Origin: JBECKX01 sp964468475
GTDB taxonomy: Bacteria > Zixibacteria > MSB-5A5 > CAIYYT01
Assembly: GCA_964468475.1 (NCBI GenBank)
Contig: CAYXUL010000014.1
Span: 1 to 57,566 of the forward strand
DNA: 57,566 nt
Direction of reading: 5' to 3'
Below, piece after piece: positions 8,819 through 15,277 of this stretch. The first letter of the stretch is position 1. Each line of letters opens with the position of its first letter. Under the pieces are notes generated by a model. The model was given only the letters and a program-made list of their open reading frames with translations. It had not been told where the DNA came from and did no database searches. The translations under genes were made by a program, and so were the position numbers.

Positions 8819-8872
8819 GCGGTGGAGCCTCTCCCGAGGAGACCTACCACATGAGCCTCGATGCTCCACCGC
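8819..8872 (+). promoter_or_regulatory. Structured leader hairpin before the YgaP-like gene
   Basis: GCGGTGGAGC (8819-8828) pairs perfectly with GCTCCACCGC (8863-8872), enclosing a nested TCTCC/GGAGA hairpin with loop CGA. The structure ends about 25 bases before the start codon at 8898 and before its AGAGGAG site. It could be a leader RNA that controls the downstream gene, or a transposed hairpin. I do not recognise a known riboswitch in it. Confidence 0.35.
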
Positions 8873-8897
8873 CTGACGGAAGAGGAGAAGAAAGAAA

Positions 8898-9113
8898 ATG
8901 ACACTGGAAAACAGAGTTCGGGTATTCGCCGGCTTCATGATCCTGATTGCCGTCGCGCTGACACTATTTGTGTCGCAGTATTGGCTGATCCTGGTAGCAT
9001 TTGTGGGAGTCAATTTGATTCAATCCGCTTTCACGAGATTCTGTCCCGCCGAGATCGCGCTGAAGAAGATCTTCCATGAATCGCCGAACAAGTCGGAGTC
9101 GATAACGGCGTAG
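8898..9113 (+). CDS. YgaP-like DUF2892 inner-membrane protein
   Basis: 71 residues: a short N-terminal amphipathic start (MTLENRVRVFAGFMIL), two hydrophobic segments (about 10-25 and 28-44), then NLIQSAFTRFCPAEIALKKIF. The TxFCP motif after the second helix is characteristic of DUF2892 proteins, the membrane part of YgaP-type rhodanese proteins. An AGAGGAGAAG site precedes the ATG. It stands upstream of a gap and then an Rrf2 regulator, hemerythrin and NO reductase, so it probably belongs to the same nitrosative or sulfur stress module. No rhodanese domain is attached here. Confidence 0.82.
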   Translation: MTLENRVRVFAGFMILIAVALTLFVSQYWLILVAFVGVNLIQSAFTRFCPAEIALKKIFHESPNKSESITA

Positions 9114-9116
9114 TGG

Positions 9117-9216
9117 NNNNNNNNNNNNNNNNNNNNNNNNNNNNNNNNNNNNNNNNNNNNNNNNNNNNNNNNNNNNNNNNNNNNNNNNNNNNNNNNNNNN
9201 NNNNNNNNNNNNNNNN
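9117..9216. other. Assembly gap (100 N) removing the Rrf2 N-terminus
   Basis: Placeholder gap. From the usual length of Rrf2 proteins, about 45-55 N-terminal residues plus their promoter are hidden here, so the real gap should exceed 150 bases. Confidence 0.95.
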
Positions 9217-9498
9217 CTGCTGCAGAATCTCGCCAATGAAGAGCTGGTGGTCTCTCAGAAGGGCTACGGCGGCGGCTTTCGCCTCGCCAAACCGGCTGAG
9301 AAGATATCGCTATACGATATTGTTGAACAGATCGATAATGTCAGCCGCTGGGGGAACTGCTTCCTCACCAACGGCAATTGCTCAGACAAAAGGCCGTGCG
9401 CCGTCCACGACCGTTGGACCAGAGTCAGGGAGGCTTATCTGCACTTTCTTAAGTCGACAACCCTTAACGACCTGGCCAAAGAGAGGGTAAAGCTATGA
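9217..9498 (+). CDS. Rrf2-family Fe-S transcriptional regulator (5' end in gap)
   Basis: The visible 93 residues start in the DNA-binding domain (LLQNLANEELVVSQKGYGGGFRLAKP, the wing of the Rrf2 winged helix with its GxGGG(F/Y)xLA signature). They continue through SLYDIVEQID into a cysteine cluster with spacing C-x6-C-x5-C-x2-H (in NCFLTNGNCSDKRPCAVH). That arrangement resembles the Fe-S ligands of IscR/NsrR/RirA. Followed directly by hemerythrin and quinol NO reductase genes, an NsrR-like NO sensor is the most economical reading; iron or redox sensing is the alternative. The N-terminus is lost in the gap. Confidence 0.85.
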   Translation: MLQNLANEELVVSQKGYGGGFRLAKPAEKISLYDIVEQIDNVSRWGNCFLTNGNCSDKRPCAVHDRWTRVREAYLHFLKSTTLNDLAKERVKL

Positions 9499-9536
9499 CG
9501 TGTTTTTTTCCGCATAAATCAGATAACAACATGTGA

Positions 9537-9586
9537 TTCAGTGCAATAATGAAGATAAATATAATCTCTAATTGAGTAGTTCAAAT
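9537..9586 (+). promoter_or_regulatory. Hemerythrin promoter with overlapping palindrome
   Basis: A perfect TATAAT -10 box at 9560-9565 has a weak -35 (TTCAGT, 9537-9542) 17 bases upstream. At 9571-9586, exactly over the expected transcription start, lies ATTGAGTAGTTCAAAT, an imperfect inverted repeat (TTGA-N5-TCAA). A regulator bound there would block transcription, fitting repression by the Rrf2 protein encoded just upstream. The N5 spacing is one base short of the FNR/DNR type TTGA-N6-TCAA. Confidence 0.5.
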
Positions 9587-9606
9587 CGTATAGAAGGAGA
9601 AATGCA

Positions 9607-10221
9607 ATGATTATCACGGAAATCTTAATGACTGAACATCGGGTAATAGAGATCGTGCTCGCCTGCCTCGACAAAATCGCTGAGGAGGCTACCCGGAAAC
9701 AGGAACTCAATGCTGAAGCGGCCACCAAAGTGGTCGAGTTCATCCGCAACTTCGCTGACCGCTGCCACCACGGCAAGGAAGAGGATCATCTCTTTGCCAC
9801 TCTGACAGAAACCGGTATGCCGACCCAGGGTGGTCCCGTGGGCGTGATGCTGCAGGAACACGAAATGGGCCGTGCTTTTGTGCGGGATATGGATGAGGCA
9901 ATACCAGCCGCAGGTGAGGGGCAGAAAGACGCTGTTAACGCCTTTGTGGCGGCGGCGCAGGGTTACTCCGGTTTGTTACGGGCGCACATTCAGAAAGAAG
10001 ATGAGATTCTCTACCCAATGGCGGATCGAATGCTGTCAGCCGAGGACGTTGCGGCGCTTCAGCACAAATTTGAGGTGGTCGAAGCGGAGCACATGGGTGA
10101 AGGCACGCACGAGCGCTATCTGCAGCTCGCGCTGGAGTTGGCAAAGCAGTATGGCGTCGAGCACGGCAAAATCAAATCGCTGCTGCACGACGGCGCTCAC
10201 TGCTGTTCGCACAGTCATTAG
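9607..10221 (+). CDS. Hemerythrin-domain protein
   Basis: 204 residues, cytoplasmic, mostly helical. Candidate di-iron ligands in order: His11 (MTEHRVIE), His54/His55 with Glu58/59 and His61 (CHHGKEEDHLF), His85 (LQEHEMG), His127 with Glu131/133 (RAHIQKEDEILYPMAD), and further His near 153-162. The HxxxE..LYP pattern is typical of hemerythrin/DUF542-like Fe proteins. The C-terminus ends in a Cys/His-rich tail (HCCSHSH), an extra possible metal site. The ATG follows GAAGGAGA. Its position between an Rrf2 regulator and a NO reductase suggests NO or O2 binding, or repair of damaged iron centres, as for YtfE/RIC, although the CxxC-type ScdA_N domain is absent. Confidence 0.88.
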   Translation: MIITEILMTEHRVIEIVLACLDKIAEEATRKQELNAEAATKVVEFIRNFADRCHHGKEEDHLFATLTETGMPTQGGPVGVMLQEHEMGRAFVRDMDEAIPAAGEGQKDAVNAFVAAAQGYSGLLRAHIQKEDEILYPMADRMLSAEDVAALQHKFEVVEAEHMGEGTHERYLQLALELAKQYGVEHGKIKSLLHDGAHCCSHSH

Positions 10222-10282
10222 AACCGGATTCTGGAGTGAGTGCGATGCTTGATGAAGTTTCAAGTCACGAGGGAGAGGAATC

Positions 10283-12549
10283 ATGAGGAAATACTGGATT
10301 GCCTTTTGGTCGGTCATAATAGTCTCGTTTGCCGTCCTGGGCTGGCAGGGGGTACGAATCTGGCAATTGAAACCACCGATACCGAATCAGGTGGTGACCG
10401 AGTCAGGTAAGGTGTTGATCGCGGAGGATGGCGTCTTGTCGGGTCAGCGCGTCTGGCGCGCGATGGGGGGAATGGAGATCGGCTCGGTCTGGGGACACGG
10501 CTCCTATGTCGCCCCCGACTGGACCGCCGACTGGCTGCATCGTGAATCGATGTTCATCCTGAATAGCTGGGCGCAAACGCAGTTCAGTGCCGAATATGAC
10601 GGTCTCAATGTCGTGCAGAAAGCTGAATTGCAGGCACGGCTGGCTCAGATGATGCGCAAGAACACCTACGATGCCTCAACCGGGACCATCACGATCCCCG
10701 ACATTCGCGCGCAGGCGTTCAAGCACAACCTTGAGCACTACACGGATGTGTTCATGAACGGCAATGAGCGCTATTCAATACCTGCCAATACCATTACCAG
10801 CGATCTGAAGATGCACGAGCTGGCGAATTTCTTCTTCTGGACGTCATGGGCGGCGAGCACTGACAGACCGGGGGAGAAAATCACCTATACCAATAACTGG
10901 CCGCACGAGCCCCTGGTCAACAATCAAGCTACCAGCGATACAATCATCTGGACCGGATTTTCGATAATCATGTTGCTGGGGGGAATAGGCTTGTTGGTGT
11001 GGTGGCACGCTTCGCAGCAGAAGGAACCTCTGGCGGAGACTTTGCCGGAACAAGATCCACTGTTTTCCTTCAAACCGACCAAGTCGCAGAAAGCAATCAT
11101 CAAGTACTTCTGGGTGGTATCGGGCCTCTTCCTCTTGCAGATGTTAATGGGCGTGATTACTGCCCATTACGGCGTTGAGGGCAACGGTTTCTACGGTATC
11201 CCGCTGGCCAAGTATCTACCTTACGTGATCACCCGCACCTGGCACACGCAACTCGGGATCTTCTGGATAGCGACCGCCTGGCTGGCGGCGGGATTGTATA
11301 TCGGGCCCTCGGTCTGCGGTTTCGAGCCGAAAGGACAACGGCTGGGAGTGAACATCCTCTTTGGCGCGTTAATTGTCGTCGTGGTGGGATCGATGATCGG
11401 CGAATTGTTGAGTGTCAAAAACCTCCTGACCGGTGACCAGTGGTTCTATATCGGCCATCAAGGTTTCGAGTACCTTGATCTTGGCCGCGTCTGGCAAATC
11501 GGACTCTTCATCGGCTTGATGCTGTGGTTGTTCCTGGTCGGGCGCTGTATCATGGCAGCGATTAAGAAAGGCGGCGAGCAGAAGCCGCTGATGGTGATGT
11601 TCATGGTCGCCTCGGTAGCGATCGGCGCTTTTTATGCGGCGGGTTTAATGTGGGGCAAGAACACGCATCTGGCAATCGCCGAGTACTGGCGCTGGTGGGT
11701 GATCCACCTCTGGGTCGAGGGATTCTTTGAAGTCTTTGCGACGGTGGTTATCGCTTTCCTCTTTGCGCGGCTGGCGCTGATAAGGCTCAAGACTGCCAAC
11801 GCGGCGGTGATTGTCTCCACGACGATTTTCTTAACCGGTGGCATAATCGGCACGCTGCATCATCTCTATTTCGCCGGAACACCAACTTCGGTGATGGCGC
11901 TGGGAGCGGTGTTCAGCGCGCTGGAGGTTGTGCCGCTGACCCTGATCGGATTCGAGGCCTGGGACAATATCAAGATCGCTCGTTCCAAGCCGTGGGTTGC
12001 CAAGTACAAATGGCCGATCTACTTTTTCGTGGCCGTGGCGTTTTGGAATATGGTAGGCGCGGGTCTGTTTGGCTTCATGATTAACCCGCCGATCGCACTC
12101 TACTACATGCAGGGTCTGAACACGACGCCGGTGCATGGCCACGCTGCCCTGTTCGGTGTGTATGGAATGCTGGGAATCGGCTTGATGCTCTTCTGCTTGC
12201 GGGTCATGTACGTTCGCCGCGACTGGAAAGACAAGTGGCTCAAGTTCTCCTTCTGGACTATCAATACCGGCCTGGCCACCATGGTCATTGTCAGCTTGCT
12301 GCCGGTGGGATTTCTGCAGACCTGGAAATCGGTGGATGTCGGCTACTGGGCGGCGCGATCGTCGGAATTCCTTTACAGCCCCACGGTAACTGTGTTCAAG
12401 TGGCTGCGCGCACCGGGCGACACGATTTTCGCGATTGGAATTCTCTCACTGGTGCTTTTCGTCTTCGGGCTGACAACAGGTCACTCGCTCCGGCGCAAAA
12501 GTCCGGACAAGGTTGAACCGACTGAGCAACCACGTTCACCGGTGAGCGG
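10283..12549 (+). CDS. norZ: Quinol-dependent nitric oxide reductase, qNOR (stop codon in gap)
   Basis: About 755 residues are visible, the usual length for single-subunit NO reductases. An N-terminal helix leads to a NorC-like periplasmic domain without haem c ligands (SVWGHGSYVAPDWTADWLHRE), which is the mark of the quinol type. The catalytic subunit then shows the metal ligands: RTWHTQLGIFWIATAWLAAG, VIHLWVEGFFEVFA (His and the Glu of the active site), GTLHHLYFAGTP (the His pair) and TPVHGHAALFGVYG (haem ligands). It reduces 2 NO to N2O with quinol at the inner membrane. The last hydrophilic residues (EPTEQPRSPVSG) run into the gap. No nitrite reductase or other denitrification gene is seen nearby, so detoxification is more likely than respiration. 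Confidence 0.95.
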
Positions 12550-12649
12550 NNNNNNNNNNNNNNNNNNNNNNNNNNNNNNNNNNNNNNNNNNNNNNNNNNN
12601 NNNNNNNNNNNNNNNNNNNNNNNNNNNNNNNNNNNNNNNNNNNNNNNNN
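12550..12649. other. Assembly gap (100 N) after qNOR
   Basis: Placeholder gap. It hides the qNOR stop codon and an unknown stretch before hairpin island B. The open frame that seems to continue past it is spurious because it reads through palindromes. Confidence 0.95.
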
Positions 12650-12790
12650 GGCCGAATTCATTCGGCCCCCGCGTCGAAGACGCGAGAGGCAGGGTGTCTG
12701 TTGTCACCTGCGGTGACAGGTGCGAATGAATTCGCACCTACGTTTCGGGGCGAGCTTTGCCCGCGAGCTCAGGAATCCATTCCTGACCTT
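12650..12790. repeat. Intergenic hairpin island B
   Basis: Four perfect or near-perfect hairpins stand almost end to end: GGCCGAA/TTCGGCC with loop TTCA (12650-12667), GCGTC/GACGC with loop GAA (12671-12683), TGTCACC/GGTGACA with loop TGC (12702-12718), and AGGTGCGAA/TTCGCACCT with loop TGAA (12718-12739). A weaker GGAAT/ATTCC pair follows near 12771. Each has different sequence but the same form, a 5-9 base stem with a 3-4 base loop. From there to 12883 nothing is recognisable. Confidence 0.7.
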
Positions 12791-12901
12791 CGCGCTGCCC
12801 CTCTCGCAAATTGATTTGATTCAAAGGCGGCTATGCGGTACTTTTTCCGATACTAGAAGTCAAGGATCTGACATTAGCGAAAGGTGTATCGGAATCGCGC
12901 G

Positions 12902-13621
12902 ATGGTAAATCTGCAGTTTGACTTGCAACCGGGTCGCACCTTAGGTCAAAACTACACAATCATCGGCTACCTCGGTGGCGGCTGGGAGGGGGAAGTCTAC
13001 AAGATAGAGGAAAAGCGCACCGGTATTGTTCGTGCCGCCAAGCTCTTCTACAGCCGTGGTGGTGTCGGCGAACGGGCGCTGCTAAGATACGCCAAGAAGC
13101 TGTACAATCTTCACAACTGCCCTATCGTCATCAAGTATCACCACCGGGATACGACTTACATCCGCGGTCGACAGATCGAATTCCTGGTTTCCGACCTGAT
13201 CGACGGTGAAATGCTATCGACCTTTCTGAAGCAGCAGCGCGGCAACCGGCTTTCAACTTTCGAGGCGCTGCATCTTTTCTACTCACTGGTTGTGGGGGTC
13301 GAGCAGATTCACTTTCTCGGAGAGTACCATGGTGATATTCATTCCGATAACATCATGGTAAAGCGTAAGGGATTGGGTTTTGACGTCCACCTGCTTGACT
13401 TTTTTGACTTGGGCCGGCCGTCACGCGTCAAGATTCAGCACGACGTCCTCTTTCTGATTGACGTCCTGTATGAGATCATCGGCGGTGCGAACGGCTATCG
13501 GCAGACAGATAACGTAGTCAAAAGCATCATCTGCGGCCGCAAACACACACTTATCAAGAAGAAGTTTCGCTCTGCGGGTGATCTGCGGCTGGCGCTGGAA
13601 AATCTTGCCTGGGGAACGTAA
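12902..13621 (+). CDS. Small Ser/Thr protein kinase-like protein
   Basis: 239 residues that are almost only a kinase domain. Visible landmarks: Gly-rich loop GGGWEGEVYKI (about 25-35), the ATP-anchoring Lys47 in AAKLF, the catalytic loop HGDIHSDNIMV (Asp145, Asn150) and the metal loop DFFD in place of DFG (166-169). Catalytic Asp, Asn and Lys are present, so it is probably active. There is no membrane segment or sensory domain. The start is uncertain: ATG 12902 or an in-frame GTG at 12884, neither with a convincing ribosome binding site. It is separated from qNOR by a gap and repeats and is convergent with the NicO-like gene, so no partner can be named. Confidence 0.75.
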   Translation: MVNLQFDLQPGRTLGQNYTIIGYLGGGWEGEVYKIEEKRTGIVRAAKLFYSRGGVGERALLRYAKKLYNLHNCPIVIKYHHRDTTYIRGRQIEFLVSDLIDGEMLSTFLKQQRGNRLSTFEALHLFYSLVVGVEQIHFLGEYHGDIHSDNIMVKRKGLGFDVHLLDFFDLGRPSRVKIQHDVLFLIDVLYEIIGGANGYRQTDNVVKSIICGRKHTLIKKKFRSAGDLRLALENLAWGT

Positions 13622-13633
13622 CAGATTGCGCGG

Positions 13634-14347
13634 CTACAAGCCAAGCAGCTGAATCACTATACCGCTGGCGGCAATTGCCAGCCCCGCGATAGCGTGCGAG
13701 AAGCGCTCCAGCTTACCCATCGGCACCAGACTATAACCATACGAAAGAATTATCACAATCGCGGTCATCGTCGAGATGGTTGTCGCCGCAAACGCCAGCG
13801 TGACAGCGACAATGCCACCGACATTCGACTGAGCCGCGGGGTACATCACCAACGGAATCAGCGGTTCGCAAGGTCCCAGGACAAAAATAATAAACAGCAC
13901 CCAGGGGGTGATAGACTTGGGTTTGGCGTCAGCATGAGAGTGCGGCTGCGAGGGATCGTGGGAATGCACGTGAGTAACTCCCGCTAATTTGCCTCCCAGG
14001 TGGGTGTGGGCGTGACCTTTCTTAAGTATTGCCCGCCTGAACCCCCACGCCGCATACGCCAGTCCAAAGGCAATCAACACCCATGCCGCTAAATCACCGC
14101 GCATCGTTTCCAGCGCCTGCAGCCTATGTACCGCGATACCAGCCGCGACCCCGATGGCGCCGATGATGACACTGCTGAAAACATGCCCGATTCCACAGGC
14201 AATTGTCACAACGATGGTCCTGGGCAGTCTCCAATCACGTGCCTTTGCGATCATGATAAAGGGCAGGTAATGATCGGGCCCGAAGATCGTATGCGCAAAC
14301 CCGATCGAGACCGCAGTTACAACAAGAAGACCTGTTCCAGATGTCAC
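13634..14347 (-). CDS. NicO/UreH (TauE-like) metal transporter-like membrane protein
   Basis: 237 residues, six predicted membrane segments. Near the N-terminus GFAHTIFGPDHYLPF gives an H-x5-DH motif close to the HX4DH signature of Ni/Co permeases. The central loop is rich in His (HAHTHLGG...HVHSHDPSQPHSHAD), typical of metal-binding loops in this group. FVLGPCEPLIPLVMYPAA in the second half matches the UreH/TauE-like subfamily. It likely moves a divalent metal, or a small thiol/sulfur compound, across the inner membrane. The gene is convergent with the kinase and follows, on the same strand, an unrelated secreted protein. Confidence 0.75.
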   Translation of the reverse strand: MTSGTGLLVVTAVSIGFAHTIFGPDHYLPFIMIAKARDWRLPRTIVVTIACGIGHVFSSVIIGAIGVAAGIAVHRLQALETMRGDLAAWVLIAFGLAYAAWGFRRAILKKGHAHTHLGGKLAGVTHVHSHDPSQPHSHADAKPKSITPWVLFIIFVLGPCEPLIPLVMYPAAQSNVGGIVAVTLAFAATTISTMTAIVIILSYGYSLVPMGKLERFSHAIAGLAIAASGIVIQLLGL

Positions 14348-14403
14348 TGCTGATTCCTCAAATTCCCGCGATGATACAACCGCTGTTGTCCGTTACTAGT
14401 GGA

Positions 14404-15111
14404 TCAAAAGGAGCTGACACCAACTGCGACCGCTGATAGCAGTCCGAACAGCGCCGGCAACTTGCCCGGCCACTCCCGGAACTGCACCCCTGAGTAAAAG
14501 GCTGAAGTGCGCCTGTTTTCGGGAAAATCCTGCAGGTAGGTCTCAATCTGAAATATGAATTGCCAGGCGTTGCGCTGACTCAATCCCAGTGATCCTACGA
14601 TCCAGTGCCGCCGATTCAGCGTCTTCACGAACTTATCTTCGTTGACGGGAATGAACGTACCCACGCCGGCATCAATCGACAAGTGTTCTCCTTCCCAGAA
14701 ACGATAACGAAGCTTGCCGCCGATGCGATCACGGTATTGCTCGAGCACGCCGACAGCTGTCACTCCCAGCGCCGACCTTGGTGCAATGTTGATCATCAGC
14801 CCGAATTCGGCCTGGGCGGCTGCAGCTACCCCAAAATCATCTCCGGTGAGCTTGTGGCCGTTGTGGAACGTAATTGAGTTGGTCGAGCGCGAGTTGGCTA
14901 TCCTGGCAAGGAGCGCAAGATCGAGGACCAGGAAGCTCTTGCATTCTCCGGGCGGGCGACCCGGAAAACAGAACTGCTGGCTGGACGATTTCATCTCTGA
15001 GTTGCCTGCGGCAAGGGGTTGAGCAATCACGCCGGTTGTCGCGCTCAGGAGCGTAACAAGAAGCGACACCGTAAATCGGGTGCGGAGTGTGAGATTGTTA
15101 CCGTATGACAT
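14404..15111 (-). CDS. Secreted or outer-membrane protein of unknown function
   Basis: 235 residues from ATG 15111, which gives a signal peptide (TRFTVSLLVTLLSATTGVIA). Two cysteines follow in CFPGRPPGEC and may form a disulfide. The middle and end alternate polar and hydrophobic residues with many aromatics (KLRYRFWEGEHLSIDAGVGTF, SAFYSGVQFREWPGK), as in small outer-membrane barrels. An in-frame ATG at 15135 is an alternative start; neither has a strong ribosome binding site. I do not recognise the family. Confidence 0.65.
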   Translation of the reverse strand: MSYGNNLTLRTRFTVSLLVTLLSATTGVIAQPLAAGNSEMKSSSQQFCFPGRPPGECKSFLVLDLALLARIANSRSTNSITFHNGHKLTGDDFGVAAAAQAEFGLMINIAPRSALGVTAVGVLEQYRDRIGGKLRYRFWEGEHLSIDAGVGTFIPVNEDKFVKTLNRRHWIVGSLGLSQRNAWQFIFQIETYLQDFPENRRTSAFYSGVQFREWPGKLPALFGLLSAVAVGVSSF

Positions 15112-15277
15112 AAGTTTGGCCCAGCCCTCTGGCATAACTAAAGCGCAATCTGGACTAATGTCAACGGTATTCGCGGAGTCGGGTCGGCTTAACCCTTTTC
15201 AAAAACGTAACTTAGAGAGCTTGGTCACTACGCCGCGCTTCCCTTTTCGCTGGCTTATTGTGAAGTAGCTAAGCCCC

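Noticed and set aside
9113..9490. Alternative reading frame over the Rrf2 gene
   Set aside because: The frame begins inside N, and the other frame shows the complete Rrf2 wing and Fe-S cysteine motif.
9571..9586. FNR/DNR box upstream of hemerythrin
   Set aside because: Half-sites TTGA and TCAA are five bases apart instead of six, and the outer bases do not match; kept only as an unspecified palindrome.
12650..12814. Apparent C-terminal extension of the NO reductase beyond the gap
   Set aside because: The sequence is hairpin repeat DNA and the protein is already full length before the gap; the open frame across N is accidental.
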